A stretch of 64,000 nt of DNA from positions 124,001-188,000 of the forward strand of contig OY760867.2 of NCBI GenBank assembly GCA_963664035.2, read 5' to 3'. Position 1 is the first letter of the stretch; the number at the start of each line of letters is the position of its first letter. The DNA comes from G958296245 sp963664035 (GTDB lineage Bacteria > Chloroflexota > Dehalococcoidia > Lucifugimonadales > G958296245). Below, one piece after another: positions 23,716 to 32,500 of the stretch. Position numbers and translations under genes: made by a program. The notes under the pieces are model-generated. The model did no database searches. It had not been told where the DNA came from and saw only the letters and a list, made by a program, of their open reading frames with translations.

Positions 23716-24693
23716 TCATATACCGAATAGGTCTCTGACGGCGGCGGCCACCTTCTCGGGGCTGGGGATGACCGCTGCCTCCAGCTTGCCGGCGTACGGC
23801 GATGGGACGTCGACCCCGCCGACCCGGCCCACGGGGCCGTCCAGGTAGTCGAACGCCTCCTCCTGGACCCTGCTGGCGATCTCCGCTCCGAATCCCCCGG
23901 TCCTCCACGCCTCGTCGATCACCACGACGCGGCTCGTCTTCTTCGCCGACTCGACGACGGCGGCGGCGTCCAGCGGCCGCAGGGTGCGCAGGTCGATGAC
24001 CTCCGCCTCGACCCCGCGCTCGGCGAGGATGCCGGCCGCCCCCGTCGCGACGTGGACCATCCTGGAGGCGCCTACTAGGGTGACGTCGCCGCCCGGCCGC
24101 CTTATCTTGGCCTGGCCGAATGGTATCGCGTAGCGCTCGTCCGGCACCTCGCCGCGCACGCCGTACAGGAGGGCGTGCTCCGCGAATATGACGGGGTTGT
24201 CGTCGGCAATGGCTGTCCGGAGCAGTCCCAGGGCGTCGTAGGGGTCGGACGGCACCGCGACCTTCAGGCCCGGCACCGAGGCGAACCAGCCCTCCAGGCT
24301 CTGGGAGTGGGTCGCTCCCAACTGGGCGCCCCCGCCGGTAACGGTCCTGATCACCAGGGGCACCTTCATCTGGCCGTTGGACATGTAGCGGAGCTTGGCC
24401 GCGTGGTTGACGACCTGGTCGATGCCCAGGAGCAGGAAGTTGATGGTCATTATCTCCACGACGGGCCTGAGGCCGGCGAGGGCGGCCCCGATAGCCGCGC
24501 CCACGATGGCCGCTTCGGATATCGGCGTGTCCCTGACGCGCTCGTCGCCGTAGTCGTCCAGGAAGCCGCGGGTCACGGCGTAGGCGCCTCGGTATGCCCC
24601 GATGTCCTCTCCCATGAGGAATACGGAGTCGTCGCCCTCTATGGCCTCCCTGAGGCCCCGGGCGATGGCTTCTCTGACGGTCAGCCTAGCCAT
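23716..24693 (-). CDS. pdhB: Pyruvate dehydrogenase E1 component, beta subunit
   Basis: 325 residues from the ATG at 24693 (MARLTVREAIARGLREAIEG). Transketolase-type beta subunit: GEDIGAYRGAYAVTRGF, DTPISEAAIVGAAIGAAL with the catalytic-site glutamate, FLLLGIDQ, and a C-terminal domain beginning DVTLVGASRMVH and including VVVIDEAWRTGGFG. Pairs with the upstream alpha subunit (14-base gap between genes). Length is typical for alpha2beta2 E1 enzymes rather than the single-chain AceE type. Confidence 0.93.
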   Translation of the reverse strand: MARLTVREAIARGLREAIEGDDSVFLMGEDIGAYRGAYAVTRGFLDDYGDERVRDTPISEAAIVGAAIGAALAGLRPVVEIMTINFLLLGIDQVVNHAAKLRYMSNGQMKVPLVIRTVTGGGAQLGATHSQSLEGWFASVPGLKVAVPSDPYDALGLLRTAIADDNPVIFAEHALLYGVRGEVPDERYAIPFGQAKIRRPGGDVTLVGASRMVHVATGAAGILAERGVEAEVIDLRTLRPLDAAAVVESAKKTSRVVVIDEAWRTGGFGAEIASRVQEEAFDYLDGPVGRVGGVDVPSPYAGKLEAAVIPSPEKVAAAVRDLFGI

Positions 24694-24707
24694 GATGCGT
24701 GCCTGCC

Positions 24708-25676
24708 TCAAGCGTATACATGGTCGGAGAGCGCCTCCGGCGGCGGGTCGGCGCTCTCCTCGGCGAAGCGCACGGCCTCGGCCACGGTCTCGTCGACCGC
24801 CATACCCAGCCGGTCCAGGTCGTCGTCTTCGAGGAGGCCCTGCTCCAGCGCCAGCTTGCCGAACAGGGCGATGGGATCCCTCTCGCGCCAGGCCTCGACC
24901 TCTGCCGAGTCGCGGTAGGCCGTCGGGTCGGCGACCGAGTGGCCCCTGAACCGGTATGTCATCGCCTCCAGGAAGACGGGGCCGCCGTCGCCGCGCACCC
25001 GCTGCACGGCCTCCAGCGTGGCTTCCCTCACGGCGAGGACGTCCATGCCGTCCACCTGCGCCGCCGGTATCTTGTAGGTGTCGGCGGACTGGAAGATGTC
25101 CCTGCCGCCGGCGTGGGTGCGGTCGACGTGGGTGCCCATGCCGTAGAGGTTGTTCTCCAGGAAGAAGAGCACCGGCAGCCTCCAGAGGGAGGCGAGGTTC
25201 ATCGACTCGTGGAACTCGCCCTGGTTGACGGCGCCGTCGCCGAAGAAGCAGACGACGACCTGGTCGCCGCCGCGGTACTTGACGGCCAGCGCGAGCCCGA
25301 CGGCTATGGGCAGGTGCCCGCCGACGATGGCGTGCCCGCCCATGAACCCCTTGTCCACGTCGAACAGGTGCATGGAGCCGCCCTTGCCGCCGCTGGCGCC
25401 GGTGGCCTTGCCCATCAGCTCGGCCATGACGGCGTTGGGGCACATGCCCCTGGCCAGCGCGTGGCCGTGGTCGCGGTAGTGCGTGATGACGTAGTCGTCG
25501 CCGCGGAGCTCGGAGAGCGCGCCCACCGCGATGGCCTCCTCCCCTATGTAGAGGTGTAGGAAGCCGCGGATCTTGCCGTCCATGTACAGGCGCTCGCACT
25601 GCTCCTCGAATCGCCTGATGAGGAGCATCTGCTCGTACAGGTGCGCGGCATGTCTCTTTTCTTGGTCGGTTGCCAA
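24708..25676 (-). CDS. pdhA: Pyruvate dehydrogenase E1 component, alpha subunit
   Basis: 322 residues from a TTG codon at 25676 that gives MATDQEKRHAAHLYEQM; no ATG fits and the region upstream is repeat sequence with no strong ribosome site. ThDP-binding alpha subunit: IGEEAIAVG, THYRDHGHALARG, GSMHLFD, the GDGAVNQG...NN thiamine motif (about 169-198) and YRFRGHSVADP. Decarboxylates pyruvate with the beta subunit and passes the acetyl group to E2. Broader 2-oxo-acid substrates cannot be excluded from sequence alone. Confidence 0.92.
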   Translation of the reverse strand: MATDQEKRHAAHLYEQMLLIRRFEEQCERLYMDGKIRGFLHLYIGEEAIAVGALSELRGDDYVITHYRDHGHALARGMCPNAVMAELMGKATGASGGKGGSMHLFDVDKGFMGGHAIVGGHLPIAVGLALAVKYRGGDQVVVCFFGDGAVNQGEFHESMNLASLWRLPVLFFLENNLYGMGTHVDRTHAGGRDIFQSADTYKIPAAQVDGMDVLAVREATLEAVQRVRGDGGPVFLEAMTYRFRGHSVADPTAYRDSAEVEAWRERDPIALFGKLALEQGLLEDDDLDRLGMAVDETVAEAVRFAEESADPPPEALSDHVYA

Positions 25677-25695
25677 AAGGGATTCACCCCCATCC

Positions 25696-25829
25696 TAACC
25701 TTCCCCCTGAGGGGGAAGGGATTTGAAGATGGTAACCTTCCCTGGGGGAAGGGATTTGAAGATAGTAACCTTCCTTGGGGAAGGGATTTGAAGATAGTAA
25801 CATTCCTTGGGGGAAGGGATTTGAGATAG
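25696..25829. repeat. Array of four hairpin repeats between lpd and pdhA
   Basis: Units at 25696-25732, 25733-25765, 25766-25797 and 25798-25829. Each is TAACCTTCC, a short G-rich loop and GGAAGGGATTTGAGAT-like tail (with GAAGATAGT). Arms pair as CCTTCC/GGAAGG. The array lies in the transcribed spacer between lpd and pdhA and is a local amplification of the CCTAACCTTCCCC family. Confidence 0.85.
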
Positions 25830-25834
25830 TCTCC

Positions 25835-27244
25835 TTAGATGTGAATGGCCTCGCCGTCGGCCGCGAGGGCGGCCTCCTTGATCGCCTCCGATATGGTTGG
25901 GTGGGGATGGACGAGCCAGCCCAACTCCTTCGTGGTGCTCTCGAGGAGCCGCGCCATGCCCAGCTCGCCCAGGAGCTCGGTGACCTCCGCGCCTATCATG
26001 TGCGCGCCGAGGATGTCCCCCACCTCGGAGTCGACCACCACCTTGACCATCCCCTCGGTCTCGCCCAGCGCCAGCGCCTTGCCGCTGGCCATCATGGGGA
26101 AGCTGCCGGTCCTGACCGAGTAACCCCGCTCCTTAGCCTGGGCCTCGGTCAGCCCGAAGCTGGCGACCTGCGGGCGGCAGTAGGTCGCCCGGGGCATCAT
26201 ATCGTAGTCGAGGGCGGGCGGCTCCAGACCGGCTATCGACTCGACGGCGGTGACGCCCTGGGCCGAGGCGACGTGGGCCAGCAGCATCTTCCCGGTCACG
26301 TCGCCGATGGCGTAGACGCCCGGCGCGTTGGTGGCCATGCGGTCGTCGACGGGGATGAAGCCGCGCTCGGTCGCCACCCCCACAGCCTCCAGGCCGATGT
26401 CCTCGACATTGCCCTGGGTGCCGACGGCGACGAGCACCTTGTCGCACTCGATCACCGACTCGCCGCCGTCGTTCGAGACGGTGACGCGGGCGGAGTTCGA
26501 AGCGACCTCCACACTCTCGACCCTGGAGCCGGTCATCGACTTTATGCCGGCGCGCCTGAAGCTCCGCTCGAGCTGGACGCTGACGTCCCGGTCCTCCAGG
26601 GGCACGAGGTTGGGGAGAAGCTCGACGATGGTCACCTCGGCGCCGTACTTCGAATATACGTAGGCGAACTCGACGCCGGTGGCGCCGCCCCCGACGATGA
26701 CGATGCGCTCCGGGACCTCCCGCAGGGCGAGCGCCTCGCGGCTGGTCATGACCACGTTGCCGTCCACGGGCAGGTTCGGCAGGTCGCGGAAGCGCGCGCC
26801 GGTGGCGATGATCACGTTGTCGGTCGTCAGCGTTTGGCCGCTGCCGCGGACCTCCACGGCGTTGGGGTCCCTGAGGCTGCCGTGGCCCTCTACGTAGGCG
26901 ACGTTGTTCTTCCTGAGCAGGAATGCCACGCCTGTGGTCAGCCGGTCCACCACCTGGCGGCTGCGGTCGATGGCCTTGCCGTAGTCGTAGCGGACGTTGT
27001 CGAAGGCGATGCCGTACTCGTCGGCGTGCTGCACGAGGCCCACGACCTCGGCGTTCCTGAGCAGCGCCTTGCTGGGGATGCAGCCCCAGTTGAGGCAGAC
27101 GCCGCCCACCTCCGCCTTCTCTACTATTGCCGTCTTGAGCCCAAGCTGCCCGGCCCTGATCGCGGCCACGTACCCGCCTGGGCCGCTGCCCAATACTACG
27201 ACGTCGAACTCTGCCAAACGACCACCCCCGTTGATATTCCGCAT
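25835..27244 (-). CDS. lpdA: Dihydrolipoamide dehydrogenase (E3)
   Basis: 469 residues as drawn. FAD/NAD disulfide oxidoreductase: GSGPGGYVAAIRA FAD loop, the redox CLNWGCIPSK, the NAD loop GGGATGVEFA, AIGDVTG and the C-terminal HPHPTISEA with the catalytic His-Glu pair. Re-oxidises lipoamide of E2. The start is open: ATG at 27244, or TTG at 27217 (LAEFDVVVLG) which follows GGGGGTGG and gives the more usual N-terminus. First gene of the PDH operon. Confidence 0.93.
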   Translation of the reverse strand: MRNINGGGRLAEFDVVVLGSGPGGYVAAIRAGQLGLKTAIVEKAEVGGVCLNWGCIPSKALLRNAEVVGLVQHADEYGIAFDNVRYDYGKAIDRSRQVVDRLTTGVAFLLRKNNVAYVEGHGSLRDPNAVEVRGSGQTLTTDNVIIATGARFRDLPNLPVDGNVVMTSREALALREVPERIVIVGGGATGVEFAYVYSKYGAEVTIVELLPNLVPLEDRDVSVQLERSFRRAGIKSMTGSRVESVEVASNSARVTVSNDGGESVIECDKVLVAVGTQGNVEDIGLEAVGVATERGFIPVDDRMATNAPGVYAIGDVTGKMLLAHVASAQGVTAVESIAGLEPPALDYDMMPRATYCRPQVASFGLTEAQAKERGYSVRTGSFPMMASGKALALGETEGMVKVVVDSEVGDILGAHMIGAEVTELLGELGMARLLESTTKELGWLVHPHPTISEAIKEAALAADGEAIHI

Positions 27245-27400
27245 ATTCTACAACAACGCCGCCGCGGGCTGTAGGGACAGCCAGTACGCCGGCAAGAGCA
27301 TGGGCCGCCGCCATGTCCTGCTGGCGCGAGGGTCTCGCTCCGTGGAGGCGGCTCTCCGGGCCAGGTGACGACCCGTTGGATGGTCGCTCCCACAGTAGCG

Positions 27401-27447
27401 GACAAAGAACAAGGCAGACGCGGTACGAGACCGTGTCTGCCTTGTTC
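27401..27447 (-). terminator. Probable Rho-independent terminator of the RRM gene
   Basis: An 18-base stem with one mismatch (27407-27424 with 27430-27447, loop ACGAG). Read on the minus strand the stem is followed by CTTTGTCC, a short T-rich tail. It lies 82 bases beyond the stop of the RRM gene. The remaining intergenic sequence (27245-27528) shows no gene. Confidence 0.65.
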
Positions 27448-27528
27448 GGGTGTTGCGGACCGGGCCGTCTGCTCGTGTGTCCGCTTCTAACTGGTGAGCG
27501 GGGCGGCCCGGTATTGATGCGTGCTAGC

Positions 27529-27819
27529 CTACCAGCGGCCGCCCCCGCCAAAGCCCCTCCGAGAACCGCCCCGGTCCTCTCGGGGACGGGCCTCGTTGAC
27601 CGTCAGATCGCGGCCGTTCACGTTCTTGCCGTTCAGCGCCGCGATGGCGGCCTGGGCCTCCTCCTGGTTGCTCATCTCCACAAACCCGAATCCACGGGAC
27701 CTGCCCGTTTCGCGGTCCGTGATGATCCTGGCAGAGGTCACTTCGCCATGTGCGGCAAAGGCCTGCCTCAGACTGTCCTCGTTCTCGTCGAACGACATGT
27801 TGCCTACGTAGATGTTCAT
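27529..27819 (-). CDS. RRM-domain RNA-binding protein
   Basis: 96 residues from the ATG at 27819, preceded by GAGGAG at good spacing. One RRM: RNP2 is NIYVGNMSF, RNP1 is SRGFGFVEM, followed by a Gly/Arg-rich tail ending RRGFGGGGRW. Such small RRM proteins in bacteria resemble the cyanobacterial cold-induced Rbp family and bind single-stranded RNA. It has its own promoter about 120 bases upstream, a long leader of the kind seen in cold-shock genes, and a hairpin terminator downstream. Confidence 0.9.
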   Translation of the reverse strand: MNIYVGNMSFDENEDSLRQAFAAHGEVTSARIITDRETGRSRGFGFVEMSNQEEAQAAIAALNGKNVNGRDLTVNEARPREDRGGSRRGFGGGGRW

Positions 27820-27945
27820 GCCAACGCTCCTCGTGTTTTGGTTCTCCTCATCAACGGCAGCGTCGCATGCGAGTCGGGAGCTAAGAAAGAAGCTGGGGAA
27901 ACGCAGAAGCGGGACGATTGTGCCCTTTGACAGCGGAGCCGTAAT

Positions 27946-27977
27946 AATCATAGCACATTTCGCCGCGTGGGGTTCAA
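27946..27977 (-). promoter_or_regulatory. Promoter of the RRM gene
   Basis: On the minus strand TTGAAC (27972-27977) is followed 20 bases later by TATGAT (27946-27951) with the extended TGC in front. The spacer is long but the extended -10 can compensate. It predicts a leader of roughly 120 bases. Confidence 0.5.
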
Positions 27978-28063
27978 GTCTGAGCCTCGCCTCAGGGTCG
28001 TTCTTCCCTGGACACCATCCTCGGGGAAGCTGTCATTGAAGTTGGAATCGGCGTTACCGCGAA

Positions 28064-28093
28064 TTGAACACGGACGCGCTGGGCTGGTATGAT
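28064..28093 (+). promoter_or_regulatory. Promoter of the P1 peptidase gene
   Basis: TTGAAC (28064-28069), an 18-base spacer and TATGAT (28088-28093) with an extended TGG. The hexamers are identical to those of the divergent RRM promoter. The TTG of the -35 box is also an in-frame start candidate, which this promoter argues against. Confidence 0.65.
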
Positions 28094-28213
28094 TTGCTCG
28101 CAGCCAATCCCCTGGGAACGGTGAGCGTGACCAATGTCTATAGCCTCGGCATGCGCCAGTGTGCCGTCGTCAGCAGCGGAGCCTTCCCGCGAAGCGCCGG
28201 GAGGGCCTTTGCT

Positions 28214-29173
28214 TTGACCGAGAACGCCTGCTTCGTGCCGGGCATACGCGTCGGGCACTACACCGACACGGAGGCCGTGACCGGCTGCACGGCCGTGCTG
28301 TGCGGGCAGGGGGCCGTGGCCGGGGTGGACGTGCGGGGCTCGGCGCCTGGCACTAGGGAGACCGACGCCCTGCGTCCCGGCAACGCTGTTACCGAAGCCC
28401 AGGCCGTGCTCCTGGCGGGCGGCAGCGCCTTCGGGCTGGACGCGGCCTCGGGGGTCGTGCGCTACCTGGAGGAGCGGGGCTACGGCTTCAGGGTAGGCGA
28501 GTACACCGTCCCCATCGTACCGGCCGCCGTGCTGTTCGACCTGTCGGTCGGCGACGGCAGGGCGCGCCCCGATTCTCGGAGCGGCTACGCGGCCTGCCTG
28601 GACGCCTCCGCGGGGCCGGTCGCGGAGGGCAGCGTGGGCGCCGGCACGGGGGCCACCGTGGGCAAGCTGCTCGGGCCAGATATGGCGGTGAAGGGCGGCC
28701 TAGGCGTCTCGCGGGTGGAGATGGGCAACGGCGTCGTCGTAGGCGCTGTGGTTGCCGTGAACGCGGTGGGCAGCGTGGTGGACCCGGAGACCGCGGAGGT
28801 GGTCGCGGGGCCGAGGACCTGCGACGGCATGGTCGACGCGGCGGAGGCGCTGGTCGGGGGCGCGAGCGCGGCAGACGGGCTGCCGGGGCGGAACACCACA
28901 ATCGGCGTCGTCGCCACGAACGCCAGGCTGAACAAGGAGCAGGCGACCAAGCTCGCCGCGGTCTCCCACGACGGCATTGCCATATCGGTGCGGCCGGCGC
29001 ACACGATGAGCGACGGCGACACGATGTTCGCCCTCGCCACCGGGTGCGCCGACGCGGAGATGGACATGCACGCGCTCTGCGCGGCGGCGACTATCTGCAC
29101 GGCGCGGGCCATCGCCAGGGGAGTCAGGACGGCTACGGGACTGGGCGGCATACCGGCGGCGACGGAGCTTTGA
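28214..29173 (+). CDS. P1 family peptidase (DmpA/S58-like)
   Basis: 319 residues from the TTG at 28214, which lies eight bases after GGGAGGG and begins shortly before the family motif VPGIRVGHYTD; longer starts (28064, 28121, 28151) fall in or just after the promoter. Ntn-hydrolase fold aminopeptidase that self-cleaves to give a new N-terminal nucleophile: here the Asn-Thr in RNTTIGVVATNA is the expected processing site with Thr as nucleophile. Also seen: LLAGGSAFGLDAASGV and VGAGTGATVGK. Substrate unknown. panB follows 23 bases downstream. Confidence 0.85.
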   Translation: MTENACFVPGIRVGHYTDTEAVTGCTAVLCGQGAVAGVDVRGSAPGTRETDALRPGNAVTEAQAVLLAGGSAFGLDAASGVVRYLEERGYGFRVGEYTVPIVPAAVLFDLSVGDGRARPDSRSGYAACLDASAGPVAEGSVGAGTGATVGKLLGPDMAVKGGLGVSRVEMGNGVVVGAVVAVNAVGSVVDPETAEVVAGPRTCDGMVDAAEALVGGASAADGLPGRNTTIGVVATNARLNKEQATKLAAVSHDGIAISVRPAHTMSDGDTMFALATGCADAEMDMHALCAAATICTARAIARGVRTATGLGGIPAATEL

Positions 29174-29196
29174 CGCGAGCGACCTGGAGGTCTGAC

Positions 29197-30099
29197 ATGA
29201 GGCGCACGATACGCGGCATCAAGGCCATGAAGCGCAAGGGCCGGAAGATCGCGATGGTTACGGCCTACGACGCGACCTCGGCGGCCATCGTCGAGCGCGC
29301 CGGAATCCCCATCGTGCTGGTCGGCGACAGCCTCGGCAACGTCATGCTGGGCCACGGCGACACCCTGCCGGTGACGATGGACGACATGGTCCACCACGTC
29401 AAGGCGGTCGCGCGGGGCACGGAGAAGGTCCACGTCGTGGCGGACCTGCCGTTCATGAGCTACCAGGCCAGCGTCGAGGACGCGGTGCGCAACTCTGGGC
29501 GCATGCTCCAGGAGGGCGGCGCGCAGTCGGTCAAGCTGGAGGGCGGAGCGCGGCTGGCCGGGACGGTCGAGCGCATCGTTGGGGCAGGCATCCCTGTCAT
29601 GGGCCACGTCGGATTCACCCCCCAGTCGGTGAACCAGATCGGGGGCTACCGCGTGCAGGGCAAGACGTCCAGGACTGCGGAGGCGCTGGTGGAAGACGCG
29701 CTGGCGATCGAGTCGGCGGGCGCGTACTCGGTGGTGCTGGAGCTGGTGGCGGCGCCGGTGGCGAGGATGATCACGGAGCGGCTCTCCATCCCGACCATCG
29801 GCATAGGCGCGGGGGTGCATTGCGACGGGCAGGTGCAGGTGCTGCACGACATGCTGGGGCTGCTGCCGGAGCCTCGCAAGCACGCGCGCCGCTACACGGA
29901 GATCGGCGACGCGATGGCGCAGGCCGTCGAGCAGTACGCCGGCGACGTGCAGTCGGGGCGCTTCCCCACGGACGCGGAGAGCTTTGGCACGGAGGCGAGC
30001 ATCCTCGACTTCATGAACATGGATGGGCAGGATGCGCAGGATGGGGAAGAGTCCAGTTTAGTCTTGCCCATGCAAGCAGACTCTCCGGCTGGAGGTTGA
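29197..30099 (+). CDS. panB: 3-methyl-2-oxobutanoate hydroxymethyltransferase
   Basis: 300 residues from the ATG after CTGGAGG. First enzyme of pantothenate synthesis: transfers hydroxymethyl from methylene-THF to 2-oxoisovalerate. TIM barrel with MVTAYDATSA, VGDSLGNVMLGH, PVTMDDM (metal ligands in GDS and the later Asp), VKLEGG with the catalytic region, GHVGFTPQ and GIGAGVHCDGQ. C-terminal 25 residues (after about 275) are a low-complexity Asp/Gln-rich tail. panC and panD are not adjacent. Confidence 0.93.
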   Translation: MRRTIRGIKAMKRKGRKIAMVTAYDATSAAIVERAGIPIVLVGDSLGNVMLGHGDTLPVTMDDMVHHVKAVARGTEKVHVVADLPFMSYQASVEDAVRNSGRMLQEGGAQSVKLEGGARLAGTVERIVGAGIPVMGHVGFTPQSVNQIGGYRVQGKTSRTAEALVEDALAIESAGAYSVVLELVAAPVARMITERLSIPTIGIGAGVHCDGQVQVLHDMLGLLPEPRKHARRYTEIGDAMAQAVEQYAGDVQSGRFPTDAESFGTEASILDFMNMDGQDAQDGEESSLVLPMQADSPAGG

Positions 30100-30100
30100 G

Positions 30101-30315
30101 ATGAGCTCTACGGACGGCGGTGAAACGCTGAAGTTGCCCGTGGTGTTTGAGACCGATGAGGACGGCTGGGAGGTTGCCAGTTGTCCGACGCTTCTGGGGT
30201 GTCACAGCACAGCCAGGGCCGGACGCGGAACGAGGCGCTAGCGAACATCAGGGAGGCTATCAGGGGTTATCTCGCGAGTATGCAGGAGCACGGCGAAGTG
30301 ACTCGTCTTCTATAG
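30101..30315 (+). pseudogene. HicB-like antitoxin gene broken by a 5-base duplication
   Basis: An ATG after GGAGG starts a HicB-type sequence (LPVVFETDEDGWEVASCPTL, then LGCHS). The frame stops after 46 codons. A tandem CACAG duplication (30203-30207 and 30208-30212) causes the shift: removing one copy restores SQGRTRNEALANIREAIRGY and a natural stop at 30313-30315, giving about 70 residues. No HicA toxin is adjacent. Confidence 0.8.
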
Positions 30316-30318
30316 GTG

Positions 30319-32406
30319 CTACTCACGGATATAGGCCACAGTTTCTTCAGGATCCAAAGCGCGGGTCATGTTGCCTATTCTGACGTAGAATTTGCCAGAC
30401 ACAAATGCCCGTTCTGGTGGCTTTGAGACGTCAACCACACAAACCAACTTCTCATTTATGGCATCCATCCTGAAAGACACATACGGTACGAATGCAATTC
30501 CTATCCTATCTGCCACCAAGGAGTTCATTAACTGGAGGAATCTGTCCTGAGAACCGCCTACGATACCCAGATCTCTTTCTAGGCCGAATATTTGTCCACT
30601 ATCCTCCACTCCAATAAGTAGAGTGCCTCCCTCTGAATTCATAAAGGCCGTGATGGTCTTGAGAACGGCCTCTCTAAGGCCTTTGTTTTGCTTGCTCTCA
30701 ACTACATCCCACTGCAAAGTGCTTTTGAACTCCAAGGATCTTCCTTCTCCCATACTTATGAGATCGCTCAGGGATTGTGTGACAGGAGGTTCATCCACGC
30801 TCAGGAGTTTATTCAAATAGCTGTTAAGCCCATCAGCGATAAGTTCCCTACGCGCTCTTAGAAAATCGCGGTATCGACTGAGTTTCCAGAGTTGAGGATC
30901 CATCGGTATGAATTGGCTCGACAGAGATCCAGGGTATTGTTCTTCGACCTTGGGTAGATATTCTTCCGGTAGACTGTTTCCGATGCCAAGATTGGTATCA
31001 CCGGTCAGAAAGGCTCTGTTCGCAATAGCATTCACTACTTGACGATCCAAGTGACTGTTGGAGCTGAAACCGTTCTTATAAAGTTTACTCTGGGGGAAGA
31101 TGTGGTGACTGTGTATTCCATATGCGCCACCTACGGGAGCGTCAAGCGACAGTCCATTGAACCAGTCCACAGCTCCATTCGCCTTCGCTAAGACCAAGCT
31201 CATCCTGTATAGCGGGTGACTTGAACCACGCCCTTCGAAATCATCTGGAAGGACATTGACACGCCCTCGCTGATCCACAATCTGATTAACCAATGACTGC
31301 CATGGCGAATCTTCCCTGTTGACGATGGTCACGTCGTGCTCTAGTCGGCTGTCTGTCTGGCCGGCGTATCTCTGATGTATCTGGGCAACATGTAGCCAGT
31401 GCATACCCCTACGAAGAGATGCATCAGAAGGGAACCGCCCACCATTGAGATTTAGGAACCGAACGATCGGAATCAGTGGGTTCAGCGTACTCATGTCACG
31501 TGTCGAATGAATATGAGCGTGATTGGGGAGGATGCCGACCATATAGTCGAGTATCTTCGAGAGTCGTTCCCACCCCTCTTCTAATTGGGGACGTGGTGTC
31601 TGGTGGATGTGTTGAAACAGAGCATGATCTGTCACTGTGGAGACGAAGGCCCGCGTCATGAAAGTCAAGTCAAACTCGAATCTCTGTTGCTTGAGTTCTC
31701 CTATCTTGGCCTTGATAGTCCTTCTAGCCTCAGGCCACTTGCCCGTTACGTGAGTGAGGGCCAATTCTGCGTCCGTCAACTTGGTTCCCAGACTGTTCAC
31801 TCTGTCGAAGACGTCGATTGCGTCATCGAGGGAGGCTTCGACAGGCACAACTTGCACAGGTAGATTGACGTCCCTGATTCCCCTCAGCTTGTTCAGATTG
31901 AGCGTGTAGGCCTCCGAAAGCTGGAAGGCGGCTTCAATGTCACCTGCCGCAGTTTTCTTGGCAATGCTAAATACACCCACTGAATCGCCGTTGAAACAAT
32001 CAATCACTCTAACCCAACGGGGGTTATCCCGCATCCGCACGGGCTGAAAATACTGGAAGTCCCCATCCGCGACGTTGAAGTAGAGGTCTCGTACGTCTGT
32101 CGTTATATCCTCATCAGTGTAGTATGGAGGAATCTCTCCTGTAACGAGCATATATAGAGTGGTTAGGCGCTGCTGACCATCCAGGATCACCTGCACCGCT
32201 CCTAGCTTCTCCGGCATTTTGTTGACGTTCTTGAGCTCTGGCGGCTCTTGAGTCTTCCAGAACAATAGTCCTCCCACTGGATACTTGCGAGTCAATGAGA
32301 CAAGCAACTGCTTGGCTTGTTCCCTAGACCAGACGTATTCCCGCTGAAACTCGGGGAGTACTAGATTCTGGGTCCTTATTTCGGAGACCGCCTCACTAAT
32401 GAGCAT
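30319..32406 (-). CDS. DUF262 (GmrSD-like) protein fused to an AlbA_2 domain
   Basis: 695 residues from the ATG at 32406. N-terminal DUF262 with LPEFQREYVWS and the nucleotide-binding signature LDGQQRLTTLY (about 75-85); a later HSHHIFPQSK motif (His-rich, near residue 450) resembles the HNH-type DUF1524 site; the C-terminus is an AlbA_2/Schlafen-like domain (GRSLEFKSTL, AFMNSEGGTLLIGVEDSG). DUF262-DUF1524 proteins are GmrSD-type type IV restriction enzymes acting on modified DNA. The AlbA_2 addition is unusual. Base composition is visibly more AT-rich than its neighbours, a sign of transfer. Confidence 0.8.
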   Translation of the reverse strand: MLISEAVSEIRTQNLVLPEFQREYVWSREQAKQLLVSLTRKYPVGGLLFWKTQEPPELKNVNKMPEKLGAVQVILDGQQRLTTLYMLVTGEIPPYYTDEDITTDVRDLYFNVADGDFQYFQPVRMRDNPRWVRVIDCFNGDSVGVFSIAKKTAAGDIEAAFQLSEAYTLNLNKLRGIRDVNLPVQVVPVEASLDDAIDVFDRVNSLGTKLTDAELALTHVTGKWPEARRTIKAKIGELKQQRFEFDLTFMTRAFVSTVTDHALFQHIHQTPRPQLEEGWERLSKILDYMVGILPNHAHIHSTRDMSTLNPLIPIVRFLNLNGGRFPSDASLRRGMHWLHVAQIHQRYAGQTDSRLEHDVTIVNREDSPWQSLVNQIVDQRGRVNVLPDDFEGRGSSHPLYRMSLVLAKANGAVDWFNGLSLDAPVGGAYGIHSHHIFPQSKLYKNGFSSNSHLDRQVVNAIANRAFLTGDTNLGIGNSLPEEYLPKVEEQYPGSLSSQFIPMDPQLWKLSRYRDFLRARRELIADGLNSYLNKLLSVDEPPVTQSLSDLISMGEGRSLEFKSTLQWDVVESKQNKGLREAVLKTITAFMNSEGGTLLIGVEDSGQIFGLERDLGIVGGSQDRFLQLMNSLVADRIGIAFVPYVSFRMDAINEKLVCVVDVSKPPERAFVSGKFYVRIGNMTRALDPEETVAYIRE

Positions 32407-32500
32407 TCCTAAACCTCGTCCTGTTGTAGCATAACACAGGAAGCTGCAACATTGGTGAATGCCCGGACGCAAGCGCCGGGCCTTCTTGCATGGGTCTGAG

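Noticed and set aside
25696..25829. CRISPR array
   Set aside because: Units abut each other without unique spacers, the unit is itself palindromic and no cas gene is nearby.
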